Shown here: positions 8,822 through 17,952 of the stretch, one piece after another
Numbering within the stretch: the first letter of the stretch is position 1
Layout of the letters: each line of letters opens with the position of its first letter
Source of the DNA: Convivina praedatoris
Lineage (GTDB): Bacteria > Bacillota > Bacilli > Lactobacillales > Lactobacillaceae
DNA length: 64,000 bases
Direction: 5' to 3' (one strand)
Assembly (NCBI RefSeq): GCF_933208505.1
Contig: NZ_CAKOEU010000008.1
Made by a program: the position numbers and the translations under genes
The notes under the pieces: model-generated
What the model saw: only the letters and a program-made list of their open reading frames with translations
Told to the model about the DNA's origin: nothing
Databases searched by the model: none

Positions 8822-8937
8822 TGTGCTAAACGGCGCTGTAAAGGCAATTTCAAACAGATTCCCGTCGGGCACTTTTGTTTAATAGCAAAAATGGCACGCC
8901 TGGAACTGTGTCAAACAAATTTTAAGGAGATAGTAGG

Positions 8938-9351
8938 ATGCCTACAATTAACCAATTGGTTCGTAAGTCACGTAAGTCCCAAGTGACTAAGTCTAAGTCA
9001 CCAGCTTTGAACTTCGGCTACAACTCAATGAAGAAAAAAGCCACTAACAACGTTTCACCTCAGAAGCGTGGAGTTGCTACTCGTGTGGGGACTATGACCC
9101 CTAAGAAGCCTAACTCGGCTTTGCGTAAGTACGCTCGTGTACGTTTGTCAAACTTATACGAAGTTACTGCTTATATTCCTGGTATCGGACATAACTTGCA
9201 AGAACACTCGGTTGTTTTGATTCGTGGTGGTCGTGTTAAGGATTTGCCTGGTGTGCGTTATCACGTTATCCGTGGTGCGTTAGATACTGCCGGTGTTGAT
9301 GGCCGAATGACTTCCCGTTCAAAGTACGGAACTAAGGCCCCTAAGAAGTAA
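8938..9351 (+). CDS. rpsL: 30S ribosomal protein S12
   Basis: S12 lies at the decoding centre of the 30S subunit and affects accuracy and streptomycin response. The 137-residue protein starts MPTINQLVRK and carries the family signature TPKKPNSALRKYARVRL and the loop RGGRVKDLPGVRYH. Position 43-equivalent in TPKKPNS is the wild-type lysine. The start has AAGGAG 10 bases upstream. First gene of the str operon, 17 bases before rpsG. Confidence 0.98.
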   Translation: MPTINQLVRKSRKSQVTKSKSPALNFGYNSMKKKATNNVSPQKRGVATRVGTMTPKKPNSALRKYARVRLSNLYEVTAYIPGIGHNLQEHSVVLIRGGRVKDLPGVRYHVIRGALDTAGVDGRMTSRSKYGTKAPKK

Positions 9352-9368
9352 GAAGGAGAGACTGACTT

Positions 9369-9839
9369 ATGCCACGTAAAGGTTATACTAAGCGTCAGGA
9401 AGTTCTACCTGACCCAATTTACAATTCAAAGTTAGTTTCACGTTTGATCAACAAGTTGATGATCGATGGAAAGCGTGGAACTGCTTCAACTATCTTGTAT
9501 GATGCTTTTGATCGTATCAAGGAAACTACTGGTAATGATCCGCTAGAAGTTTTCCAACAAGCAATGGAAAATATCATGCCAGTATTGGAAGTTAAGGCTC
9601 GCCGTGTTGGTGGTTCTAACTACCAGGTGCCAATCGAAGTACGTCCTGATCGTCGTACAACTTTGGGATTGCGTTGGTTGGTTAACTATGCTCGTTTGCG
9701 TAACGAACATACAATGGACGAACGTTTGGCCAAGGAAATTATTGATGCTGCCAATGATACAGGTGCATCAGTTAAGAAGCGCGAAGACACTCATAAGATG
9801 GCTGAAGCCAACCGTGCCTTTGCTCACTATCGTTGGTAA
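9369..9839 (+). CDS. rpsG: 30S ribosomal protein S7
   Basis: Primary 16S rRNA 3'-domain assembly protein at the E site. At 156 residues it has the normal length, starting MPRKGYTKRQEVLPDP, with the signature KVSRLINKLMIDGKRGTA-like segment near residue 25 and the C-terminal HKMAEANRAFAHYRW. AGGAGAG precedes the ATG. It is followed by a 132-base gap before fusA, long enough for a regulatory leader or internal promoter, though none is clear. Confidence 0.98.
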   Translation: MPRKGYTKRQEVLPDPIYNSKLVSRLINKLMIDGKRGTASTILYDAFDRIKETTGNDPLEVFQQAMENIMPVLEVKARRVGGSNYQVPIEVRPDRRTTLGLRWLVNYARLRNEHTMDERLAKEIIDAANDTGASVKKREDTHKMAEANRAFAHYRW

Positions 9840-9971
9840 GGTTCTAGCATTGTTAGGCCATAGGTTTAGCATAGCTGACACTTATCACAGATATTTATTA
9901 CTACAGCTAAAGCGCGCATAATTTGTGTCGCTTTTTGTTGCAAGTAGAACAGAATCAGGAGAAAACTCACA

Positions 9972-12083
9972 ATGGTAAAGCGTGAATACCCACTTGATCG
10001 TACTCGTAATATTGGAATCATGGCTCACATTGATGCGGGTAAGACCACTACTACAGAACGTATCTTGTACTATACTGGTAAGATTCACAAGATTGGTGAA
10101 ACCCATGACGGTGCTTCACAAATGGATTTCATGGACCAGGAAAAGGAACGTGGAATTACAATCCAGTCAGCCGCTACTACAGCAGTTTGGCGTGGATTCT
10201 TTGACCAGTATGAACATGCTCCATACCGTGTTAACATCATTGATACCCCAGGTCACGTGGACTTCACTATCGAAGTTGAACGTGCTTTGCGTGTTTTGGA
10301 TGGTGCCGTAGCGGTTTTGGATGGTGCTGCCGGTGTTGAACCACAAACTGAAACAGTTTGGCGTCAAGCAACTACTTATAACGTTCCTCGTATTGTTTTT
10401 GTTAACAAGATGGATAAGTTGGGGGCTGACTTTGCAATGTCTGTTGCCTCAATGCACGAACGTTTGCAAGTTAATGCTGAAGCTATTCAATGGCCAATTG
10501 GTGCCGAAGATGACTTCGAAGGTGTGATTGACTTAGTTGGTCAAAAGGCTTACTACCCAACTGATGAGCTTGGTTCAAATTGGGAAGCACGTGAAATTCC
10601 AGCTGAATACCAAGACTTGGTTGTTGAACGTCGTGAAACATTGGTTGAAGCAGTTGCTGATGTCGATGAAGAATTGATGAACAAGTACCTTGAAGGTGAA
10701 GAGATTTCAATCGATGAATTAAAAGCAGCTATTCGTCGTGCTACTTTGAACCTTGAATTCTATCCTGTATTAGCTGGTTCAGCTTATAAGGATAAGGGTG
10801 TTCAAATGATGTTGGATGCCGTGGTTGACTATCTTCCAGGACCTTTAGAAGTGCGTCCATATGTTGCCACTAATCCTAAGACTGATGAAGAAGTTGACTT
10901 GATTGCCGATGATGACAAGCCTTTCGCAGCTTTGGCCTTTAAGATTATGACTGATCCATTCGTTGGTCGTTTGACATTTATGCGCGTGTATACTGGAACA
11001 TTGAAGTCTGGATCATACGTACAAAACACTTCATCAGATAACCGTGAACGTGTTGGTCGTTTGCTACAAATGCATGCCACTTCACGAACTGAAATCGAAG
11101 AAGTGTTCTCTGGTGATATTGCTGCCGCTATTGGTTTGAAGAACACTACTACTGGTGATTCTTTGACTGATGTTGATCACCCACTTGTTTTGGAGTCAAT
11201 GGAATTCCCTGACCCAGTTATTGAGTTGGCCATTGAACCTAAGACTAAGGCTGATCAAGATAAGTTAGCTAATGCTTTGCAAAAGTTGGCTGAAGAAGAT
11301 CCTTCATTCCGTGCTACAACTAACCCTGAAACTGGTGATACTTTGATTGCTGGAATGGGTGAGTTGCAGTTGGATATCATGGTTGATCGTATGCGCCGTG
11401 AATTCAACGTTGAAGCTACTGTTGGTGCTCCTCAGGTTGCTTATCGTGAAGCCTTTACTAAGACTGTTCAAGCGCGTGGATTCTTCAAGCGTCAGTCTGG
11501 TGGTAAGGGACAGTATGGTGATGTTTGGATTGAATTCTCACCTAATGATGAAGGTGCTGGATTTGAATTCGAAGATGCCATCGTTGGTGGTGTTGTTCCC
11601 CGTGAATATATTCCATCTGTTGAAGCTGGTTTGAAGGATGCTATGCAGGCTGGTCCTTTGGCTGGATTCCCATTGGTTGACTTGAAGGCCAAGTTGTACG
11701 ATGGATCTTATCACGATGTCGATTCTTCTGAAGCTGCCTTTAAGATTGCTGCTTCATTAGCTTTGCGTGAAGGTGCTAAGACTGCTGGCGCAGTTATCTT
11801 GGAGCCAATCATGGCGGTTGATATTGTTGTACCTGAAGACAACCTTGGGGATGTTATGGGTCATGTTTCTGCTCGTCGTGGATTAATTGAAGGTCAAGAA
11901 AACCGTGGACCAGTGCTTGCTGTTAAGGCACAGGTACCTTTGTCAGAAATGTTCGGTTATGCAACTACTTTGCGTTCAGCTACGCAGGGTCGTGGAACAT
12001 TCCAGATGGTATTTGATCACTATCAAGCCGTTCCTAAGAATGTGCAAGAAGAAATTATTAAGGCGCAAGGTAAGGAAGCTTAA
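9972..12083 (+). CDS. fusA: Translation elongation factor G
   Basis: GTPase that drives ribosomal translocation and, with RRF, recycling. The 703 residues contain the G1 motif AHIDAGKTTTTERIL near residue 17, the switch segment ERGITIQSAATT, DTPGHVDF (G3) and NKMDKLGA (G4), followed by domains II-V. The start MVKREYPLDRTRNIGI has AGGAG upstream. The codon bias is strongly toward CGT, GGT and AAG, as expected for a highly expressed gene. The operon closes with a strong terminator; tuf is not here. Confidence 0.98.
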   Translation: MVKREYPLDRTRNIGIMAHIDAGKTTTTERILYYTGKIHKIGETHDGASQMDFMDQEKERGITIQSAATTAVWRGFFDQYEHAPYRVNIIDTPGHVDFTIEVERALRVLDGAVAVLDGAAGVEPQTETVWRQATTYNVPRIVFVNKMDKLGADFAMSVASMHERLQVNAEAIQWPIGAEDDFEGVIDLVGQKAYYPTDELGSNWEAREIPAEYQDLVVERRETLVEAVADVDEELMNKYLEGEEISIDELKAAIRRATLNLEFYPVLAGSAYKDKGVQMMLDAVVDYLPGPLEVRPYVATNPKTDEEVDLIADDDKPFAALAFKIMTDPFVGRLTFMRVYTGTLKSGSYVQNTSSDNRERVGRLLQMHATSRTEIEEVFSGDIAAAIGLKNTTTGDSLTDVDHPLVLESMEFPDPVIELAIEPKTKADQDKLANALQKLAEEDPSFRATTNPETGDTLIAGMGELQLDIMVDRMRREFNVEATVGAPQVAYREAFTKTVQARGFFKRQSGGKGQYGDVWIEFSPNDEGAGFEFEDAIVGGVVPREYIPSVEAGLKDAMQAGPLAGFPLVDLKAKLYDGSYHDVDSSEAAFKIAASLALREGAKTAGAVILEPIMAVDIVVPEDNLGDVMGHVSARRGLIEGQENRGPVLAVKAQVPLSEMFGYATTLRSATQGRGTFQMVFDHYQAVPKNVQEEIIKAQGKEA

Positions 12084-12100
12084 TCTTATCTATTTGTCTA

Positions 12101-12132
12101 AAAAGAGTGCTACTTTAGTAGCGCTCTTTTTT
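12101..12132 (+). terminator. Terminator of the str operon
   Basis: GAGTGCTAC/GTAGCGCTC stem with a TTTA loop (one G-U pair), A4 before and T6 after. Confidence 0.88.
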
Positions 12133-12203
12133 GTTGGAGACTATAATTAAAAAGTTAAGTTATTGTAGAATTGAAGAACTAAAAATTTGAGGTTGGGAAT
12201 GTC

Positions 12204-13295
12204 ATGGAAAATAAAGAACCAATTATTGAGTTTCAACAGGTAGATTTATCTTTTGGTAGTACTAAAGTTTTGAATAAAATTGATTTAGCACTGGATGCGG
12301 GTAAGTTTTATACCTTGTTGGGCCCATCTGGCTCTGGTAAGTCAACGATTTTAAAATTAATTTCTGGACAACTCCAAGCAGACAGCGGTGAAATTTTATT
12401 TGAAGGGCAACGTATTAATCATCTGCCAGCTGAAAAGCGCCGCGTTAATACAGTTTTTCAAAATTATGCACTTTTTCCTAATATGAATGTCTTTGATAAT
12501 GTTGCTTTTGGTCCTAAATTAAAGGGATTAAGCAAAGATGAAGTTCGGCTTAAAGTGGAAACCATGCTATCACTCGTCAAGCTGGCAGATTTTAGTAATC
12601 GAGAAATAAATGAGCTATCAGGTGGACAACAACAGCGAGTTGCTATTGCACGGGCATTAGCTAATGATCCTGAAGTTTTATTACTAGATGAACCACTATC
12701 AGCTTTGGACTATAAACTGCGAAAAGATATGCAGCAGGAGTTGCGGACCATTCAAAAGCGTTTAGGTATTACTTTTGTATTTGTTACGCACGATCAAGAA
12801 GAAGCTTTAGCAATGTCGGACTGGATTTTTGTGATGAATGACGGCGTTATTCAGCAAAATGGCACGCCAGAGGATATCTATGATGAGCCAATTAACCACT
12901 TTGTAGCTGATTTTATCGGTGAAAGCAATATTGTTAAAGGCATTATGAAAAGTGACTATTTGGTACATTTTGTCGGGAAAGATTTTATTAATGTCGATGC
13001 GGGTATGCGTCCGGAAGAGCGTGTTGAAGTGGTAATTCGTCCTGAAGATCTAGACTTAACCACTATTGAAAATGGAAAGTTAGTAGTAACGATTGAAGAT
13101 CAGTCTTTTCGAGGTGATTTTTATGAAATTACTGCTCAAGACGATGATGGTAATCAATGGCAGGTTCAAGCGACTAATTCAGCAACAATCGGCGAACGGG
13201 TTGGGTTGACTTTTGATCCAGAAGATATCCATATTATGCGCTTTAACGAATCTGAAAATGATTTTGATGCTCGTTTAGAACGCTACGAGGAGTAA
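12204..13295 (+). CDS. potA: Spermidine/putrescine ABC transporter ATPase
   Basis: ATP-binding subunit of a polyamine importer. The 363 residues show Walker A (GPSGSGKST, about residue 40), the Q-loop (VFQNYALFPNM), the ABC signature LSGGQQQRVAIARAL, Walker B LLLDEPLSALD and the H-loop VTHDQEEAL. A C-terminal TOBE-like domain (about 270-350) is usual for PotA/CysA-type ATPases. It leads the potABCD operon, with only 4 bases before potB. The substrate is inferred from the whole operon; other ABC importers of the same subfamily are possible but less likely. Confidence 0.93.
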   Translation: MENKEPIIEFQQVDLSFGSTKVLNKIDLALDAGKFYTLLGPSGSGKSTILKLISGQLQADSGEILFEGQRINHLPAEKRRVNTVFQNYALFPNMNVFDNVAFGPKLKGLSKDEVRLKVETMLSLVKLADFSNREINELSGGQQQRVAIARALANDPEVLLLDEPLSALDYKLRKDMQQELRTIQKRLGITFVFVTHDQEEALAMSDWIFVMNDGVIQQNGTPEDIYDEPINHFVADFIGESNIVKGIMKSDYLVHFVGKDFINVDAGMRPEERVEVVIRPEDLDLTTIENGKLVVTIEDQSFRGDFYEITAQDDDGNQWQVQATNSATIGERVGLTFDPEDIHIMRFNESENDFDARLERYEE

Positions 13296-13299
13296 ATTT

Positions 13300-14109
13300 A
13301 TGTTAGTTAATAAAAATAAATTTAGCTTTACGCGCCTAACTTTTTATAGCACCTACGGTCTATGGCTATTGCTCTTTGTGATTGCCCCGTTAATGTTGCT
13401 GCTGTGGCAGTCTTTAGTTGGGTCAGATGGCCATTTAACATTACAAAATTACCAAACGTTTTTTGTTAGTGGCACTTATTTAACGATGGCTTTTAATTCG
13501 GTTTGGTATGCCTTTATTATCACTGCTGTGACATTACTGATTAGCTATCCAGCGGCCTACATAATTAATAGCCTTAAGTACAAACAGTTTTGGTTGTTAT
13601 TGATAATTTTACCTACCTGGATTAACTTGTTGCTAAAAACATATGCTTTTATCGGTATTTTGGCAAAGACGGGTCCAATTAATCAGCTGGCTGAAAGCTT
13701 GGGACTAGGGACACATCAATTATTGTTTTCTGATTGGAGCTTTATTATTGTCGCGGCTTATATAGAAATTCCCTTTATGATTTTACCGATTTTTAATTCG
13801 TTGACTGATATTGACCCTGTTTTAGAACAGGCTAGTCGAGATTTAGGTGCAAATCGTTGGCAAACTCTAAAAAATGTCATTTGGCCGCTTTCGTTACCAG
13901 GTGTAAAATCCGGTATTCAAGCCGTTTTCATTCCGAGTCTGTCCTTGTTTATGGTGACACGTTTGATCGGTGGAAATCGAGTTATTACATTGGGAACCGC
14001 TATTGAACAACATTTCTTAGTTACTCAAAATTGGCAGTTTGGTTCGACAATTGGTGTAGTTTTGATTATCGCCATGGTAATCACAATGCTACTAACTAGA
14101 GAGAAATGA
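13300..14109 (+). CDS. potB: Spermidine/putrescine ABC transporter permease PotB
   Basis: First integral membrane subunit of the polyamine importer. The 269 residues form about six transmembrane segments, with the BPD-type permease EAA loop at about 190-210 (EQASRDLGANRWQTLKNVIWPLS) that docks onto PotA. Its start lies 4 bases after the potA stop, with GAGGAG at the end of potA as ribosome binding site. Confidence 0.92.
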   Translation: MLVNKNKFSFTRLTFYSTYGLWLLLFVIAPLMLLLWQSLVGSDGHLTLQNYQTFFVSGTYLTMAFNSVWYAFIITAVTLLISYPAAYIINSLKYKQFWLLLIILPTWINLLLKTYAFIGILAKTGPINQLAESLGLGTHQLLFSDWSFIIVAAYIEIPFMILPIFNSLTDIDPVLEQASRDLGANRWQTLKNVIWPLSLPGVKSGIQAVFIPSLSLFMVTRLIGGNRVITLGTAIEQHFLVTQNWQFGSTIGVVLIIAMVITMLLTREK

Positions 14110-14117
14110 GGTAGAAA

Positions 14118-14942
14118 ATGTTGAAAAATAAAACTGCTCATTTATACCTAATGGTACTATTTACTTTATTATATGCGCCGATTTTCTTTTTGGTTTTGTA
14201 TTCTTTTAATGCTGGCACAACGATGCAGGGCTGGCAAGGCTTTACCTGGAATCATTATCAGGAATTGTTTAGTGATTACCATTTGATAGAAATTGTTTTA
14301 GATACCTTGATACTAGCCTTATTATCAGCTTTAATTGCGACCATAGTTGGGACGGTTGGCGCATTAGTGATTAATCGTCAAAAAAACCGAGTTTGGAAAA
14401 ACACTCTTTTGTCATTAAATAATGTTTTGCTAGTTTCACCTGATGTTATTATTGGTGCTTCTTTGTTAATTTTATTTACAGTTTGTGGATTTTCGTTAGG
14501 ATTTGTCTCTACTTTATTTGCCCACATTGCTTTTAGTATTCCGATTGTGGTGCTAATGATTTTACCCAGATTACAGGAAATGAGTCATAGCCTAATTGAC
14601 GCTGCTAAAGATTTAGGGGCTAATGATCAACAAGTGTTATCACAGGTGACATTGCCATATATTTCACCCGGTGTTTTAGCTGGATTCTTTATGGCATTTA
14701 CTTATTCTTTAGATGATTTTGCTGTGACTTTTTTCGTAACTGGGAATGGCTTCACTACGCTATCAGTGGAAATATACTCACGAGCTCGCCAGGGAGTTAG
14801 TTTAGAAATTAATGCTTTATCCACGATTATGTTTTTAGTTTCAATAATTTTAGTCCTTTTTTACTACCTAATTAATCAACGAGCTAATCGTCAACGTAAA
14901 AATAAACTAACTAAGATTGTCTTACCGGGAGAGAGGGAATAA
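14118..14942 (+). CDS. potC: Spermidine/putrescine ABC transporter permease PotC
   Basis: Second permease subunit, 274 residues and about six transmembrane segments. The EAA loop near residue 175 reads IDAAKDLGANDQQVL. The C-terminal tail is basic (NQRANRQRKNK) and probably cytoplasmic. It starts 8 bases after potB and ends one base before potD, indicating tight translational coupling. Confidence 0.92.
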   Translation: MLKNKTAHLYLMVLFTLLYAPIFFLVLYSFNAGTTMQGWQGFTWNHYQELFSDYHLIEIVLDTLILALLSALIATIVGTVGALVINRQKNRVWKNTLLSLNNVLLVSPDVIIGASLLILFTVCGFSLGFVSTLFAHIAFSIPIVVLMILPRLQEMSHSLIDAAKDLGANDQQVLSQVTLPYISPGVLAGFFMAFTYSLDDFAVTFFVTGNGFTTLSVEIYSRARQGVSLEINALSTIMFLVSIILVLFYYLINQRANRQRKNKLTKIVLPGERE

Positions 14943-14943
14943 G

Positions 14944-16023
14944 ATGCGAAAACTATTAACTGGAGGGGCAATCATCATTGCGGTGATTTTAGTTTTACTT
15001 GGTTTAAAGACCTATCTAGTTCAGGCCCAAGACAATCAACAACATTCTGACAAAGTGTTAGACTTTTATAATTGGGGTGACTACATTGATCCTGATTTGT
15101 TAGTGAAATTCACCAAAGAAACTGGGTACCAAGTTAACTACAATACCTTTGACTCCAATGAAGCGATGTTTACAAAAATTAAACAGGGTGGGACCTCTTA
15201 CGATTTAACCGTGCCTTCTGACTATACAGTTAATAAGATGATACAAGCTAATCTGTTGGAGCCATTGGATTACAATCGGCTAGTGGGGATGAATAATTAC
15301 TACCCGCGTTTGTTGAATCAAACTTTTGATCCACAAAATCGTTATTCGATACCTTATTTTTGGGGAACATTAGGAATTTTATATAATAAAAAAGTTATTT
15401 CGGCCAGTTCTGTAGCTCATTGGAATAATTTGTGGGATTCAAAGTTTAAAGACCAGATTTTATTGGTTGATTCTGCTCGTGATATTTTGGGGATGACTTT
15501 GGTTTCTCAAGCTAAGTCGATGAATGATCAATCTACAGCCGATTTAGCAGCAGCTCAGGGTAAGTTAACTTCTTTGATGCCGAATGTAAAAGCTATTGTG
15601 GCTGATGAATTAAAAATGTACATGGCTCAGGGTGAAGCTAATATAGGAATTACCTACTCTGGAGAAGCAGCTCAGGCCATGGCTAAAAATCCGGATTTAG
15701 CTTATCAAGTACCTAGTGAAGGTTCAAATGAGTGGTTTGATAATTTTGTGATTCCCCGTAATGCACGGCACAAGGATGCAGCCTATGCCTTTATTAACTT
15801 TATGAATCAACCTCAAAATGCTGCGCAGAATGCAAAATATATTGGCTATGCGACGCCTAATCAAAAGGCATATGAATTGCTACCGAAATCAGTTCAGAAC
15901 AATCGTCAATTTTATCCGAGTCAGGTTACTTTAGATAAATTGGAAGTGTATCAAAATTTGGGCCAAAAATGGACTGAAAAATATAATGATGCTTTCTTAG
16001 AATTCAAAATGACTAAACGTTAA
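14944..16023 (+). CDS. potD: Spermidine/putrescine-binding protein PotD
   Basis: Extracellular solute-binding subunit, 359 residues. An N-terminal hydrophobic segment (residues about 5-25) acts as signal or anchor. No lipobox cysteine is seen, so it may be membrane-anchored by an uncleaved helix or released by type I signal peptidase. The mature part begins near VLDFYNWGDYIDPDLL, typical of PotD, with acidic and aromatic ligand-binding positions such as GITYSGEAAQ and EGSNEWFDNFVIP. The start at 944 follows GAGAGGGA. Last gene of potABCD. Confidence 0.93.
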   Translation: MRKLLTGGAIIIAVILVLLGLKTYLVQAQDNQQHSDKVLDFYNWGDYIDPDLLVKFTKETGYQVNYNTFDSNEAMFTKIKQGGTSYDLTVPSDYTVNKMIQANLLEPLDYNRLVGMNNYYPRLLNQTFDPQNRYSIPYFWGTLGILYNKKVISASSVAHWNNLWDSKFKDQILLVDSARDILGMTLVSQAKSMNDQSTADLAAAQGKLTSLMPNVKAIVADELKMYMAQGEANIGITYSGEAAQAMAKNPDLAYQVPSEGSNEWFDNFVIPRNARHKDAAYAFINFMNQPQNAAQNAKYIGYATPNQKAYELLPKSVQNNRQFYPSQVTLDKLEVYQNLGQKWTEKYNDAFLEFKMTKR

Positions 16024-16043
16024 AAATAAATATTTGTAGTAGG

Positions 16044-16068
16044 AAACCCTTGTATAGCAAGGGTTTTT
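16044..16068 (+). terminator. Terminator of potABCD
   Basis: Perfect 9-bp stem AAACCCTTG/CAAGGGTTT with a 5-base loop and T5. The S10 operon promoter elements overlap it. Confidence 0.85.
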
Positions 16069-16078
16069 CTGATACTAT
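16050..16078 (+). promoter_or_regulatory. Promoter of the S10 operon
   Basis: TTGTAT (16050-16055), 17-base spacer, TACTAT (16073-16078) preceded by TGA (extended -10). The -35 lies in the loop of the potD terminator. Confidence 0.6.
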
Positions 16079-16084
16079 AGTTAG

Positions 16085-16264
16085 GTACGCCTTTCAGGTG
16101 TATAGCTAATAGCCACCTGAAAAGGCTGGTGTATCAACGTTTAGCGATGATGATTAAGGTTGCGACACGCGCGGCCGCGTTGCCATGGGCGCGCAAACAC
16201 AAGCAAGTGTTGTCGGTTTTTGATCGGAGTTAGCTGATTTACGAAATCAACGAGGAGGCATAAA
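16085..16264 (+). promoter_or_regulatory. Structured 5' leader of the S10 operon
   Basis: About 180 untranslated bases. A long stem pairs GCCTTTCAGGTG (16089-16100) with CACCTGAAAAGGC (16114-16126). It is followed by an unusually GC-rich patch at 16162-16194, an AACAC/GTGTT stem (about 16195-16210) and TGATTT/AAATCA just before the GAGGAGG ribosome binding site. The position fits an autoregulatory r-protein leader. Which protein binds is not known from the sequence; L4 controls the E. coli S10 operon. Confidence 0.6.
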
Positions 16265-16573
16265 ATGGCACAAAAGAAGATCCGTATCCGCTTGAAGGCA
16301 TACGAACACCGCATTTTAGACCAATCAGCAGATAAGATTGTTGAGACGGCTAAGCGCACAGGTGCAAAAATCGCTGGCCCAATTCCATTGCCAACGGAAC
16401 GCACTTTGTACACGGTGTTAAGTTCACCGCACAAGTATAAGGATGCCCGTGAACAGTTCGAAATGCGGACTCACAAGCGGTTGATCGATATTGTGAACCC
16501 TACTGACAAGACAGTTGACGCATTGCGTAAGCTTGAATTGCCATCAGGTGTTGCAATTGAAATTAAGTTGTAA
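16265..16573 (+). CDS. rpsJ: 30S ribosomal protein S10 (NusE)
   Basis: Small-subunit head protein that also serves as the antitermination factor NusE. The 102 residues start MAQKKIRIRLKAYEHRILD and contain the signature SPHKYKDAREQFEMRTHKRLIDI. First gene of the S10 operon, preceded by GAGGAGG and a long structured leader. Confidence 0.98.
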   Translation: MAQKKIRIRLKAYEHRILDQSADKIVETAKRTGAKIAGPIPLPTERTLYTVLSSPHKYKDAREQFEMRTHKRLIDIVNPTDKTVDALRKLELPSGVAIEIKL

Positions 16574-16616
16574 TTAAATACATTGCTTCTGAGCAATGAA
16601 GTTAAGGAGAATAGTC

Positions 16617-17300
16617 ATGACTAAAGGTATCTTAGGCCGCAAAGTCGGTATGACTCAGGTTTTTACTGAATCTGGCGAATTGATTGCCGTGACTGCTGTT
16701 GAAGCAACGCCAAACGTTGTTTTGCAGGTTAAGACTGCTGAAACCGATGGGTATAACGCAGTTCAGTTGGGTTATCAAGATAAGCGCGAGGTTCTGTCAA
16801 ACAAACCTGAACAAGGCCATGTTGCAAAAGCAAACACAGCCCCTAAGCGCTACATTCGTGAAGTCCGTGATGCGGAAGGCGAATATAACGTTGGGGATCA
16901 AGTCGCAGTCGACACATTCCAAGCGGGTGATTACGTCGACGTCACTGGCATCACAAAGGGACATGGCTTCCAGGGCGCAATTAAGCGTTTGGGACAGTCT
17001 CGTGGACCAATGAGCCACGGTTCTCGTTATCACCGTCGTCCTGGTTCAATGGGTGCTATTATTAACCGCGTATTTAAGGGTAAGTTGTTGCCTGGTCGCA
17101 TGGGTAACCACAAACGTACAATGCAAAATGTTGCAATTGTTCATGTTGATGTGGAAAACAACCTGTTGCTACTTAAGGGTAATGTACCTGGGGCTAATAA
17201 GTCACTTTTGACAATTAAGTCAACTGTTAAAGTTAATGCAAAACATCCTGAAATCAAGATGGCTGGCGCAAAGCCTGCTACTGTTTCAGAAGAAGCTTAA
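16617..17300 (+). CDS. rplC: 50S ribosomal protein L3
   Basis: Early 23S rRNA assembly protein near the peptidyl transferase centre. The product is 227 residues from MTKGILGRKVGMTQVF. The conserved core MSHGSRYHRRPGSMG (about residue 132) and GKLLPGRMGNHKRTMQN are seen. The start at 16617 has AAGGAGA upstream; an in-frame codon at 16596 lacks this and would add seven residues foreign to the family. Confidence 0.97.
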   Translation: MTKGILGRKVGMTQVFTESGELIAVTAVEATPNVVLQVKTAETDGYNAVQLGYQDKREVLSNKPEQGHVAKANTAPKRYIREVRDAEGEYNVGDQVAVDTFQAGDYVDVTGITKGHGFQGAIKRLGQSRGPMSHGSRYHRRPGSMGAIINRVFKGKLLPGRMGNHKRTMQNVAIVHVDVENNLLLLKGNVPGANKSLLTIKSTVKVNAKHPEIKMAGAKPATVSEEA

Positions 17301-17328
17301 AAATATATAGAAAGGAGAACAATCAATC

Positions 17329-17952
17329 ATGACTAAAGTTGCTGTATTAAAGCAAGATGGTAGTCAAGCGGCAGAATTGGAATTAAATGATGCTGTCTTC
17401 TCCATCGAACCAAACAACGCGGTTATTACTGATGCGGTTTTGATGCAACGCGCTTCAATGCGCCAGGGTACTCATGCCGTTAAGAACCGTTCAGCTGTTT
17501 CCGGTGGTGGTAAGAAGCCGTGGAAGCAAAAAGGAACAGGTCGCGCTCGTCAAGGATCTATCCGTTCACCTCAGTGGCGTGGTGGAGGAATTGTTTTCGG
17601 ACCTACTCCTCGTTCATACGCTTACCGTATTAACCGTAAGGCTTATCAATTAGCTTTACGTTCAGTATTATCACAAAAGGTTGCTGAAGGTAAGTTAGTG
17701 GTTGTTGATTCATTGGCTTTCAACCAACCTAAGACACAAGACTTTAAAAAGGTTATGGACAACCTATCTGTTGATTCCAAGGCATTGGTTCTTGTAGATA
17801 ACGATAACGAAAATGCTATCTTGTCTGGTCGTAACCTTGCTAATGTGCAAATCATGCATGCTGATGGAATTAACGTTCTTGATGTTGTGAATGCGGATAA
17901 GCTGGTGGTTGTTCAATCAGCTCTCGAAGAAATCCAAGGAGGTCTTGCCTAA
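17329..17952 (+). CDS. rplD: 50S ribosomal protein L4
   Basis: L4 lines the peptide exit tunnel and regulates the S10 operon in E. coli. The 207 residues contain the tunnel loop with KPWKQKGTGRARQGSIRSPQWRGGG near residues 63-85. Its stop overlaps the rplW start by one base (TAATG), so the two are translationally coupled. Confidence 0.97.
   Translation: MTKVAVLKQDGSQAAELELNDAVFSIEPNNAVITDAVLMQRASMRQGTHAVKNRSAVSGGGKKPWKQKGTGRARQGSIRSPQWRGGGIVFGPTPRSYAYRINRKAYQLALRSVLSQKVAEGKLVVVDSLAFNQPKTQDFKKVMDNLSVDSKALVLVDNDNENAILSGRNLANVQIMHADGINVLDVVNADKLVVVQSALEEIQGGLA

Noticed and set aside
10829..11146. Long minus-strand frame inside fusA
   Set aside because: It is a shadow of the codon bias of fusA; no start signals.
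16141..16434. 97-codon frame on the minus strand over the S10 leader and rpsJ
   Set aside because: It lies antisense to the clearly real rpsJ and its structured leader and has no ribosome binding site or family resemblance.
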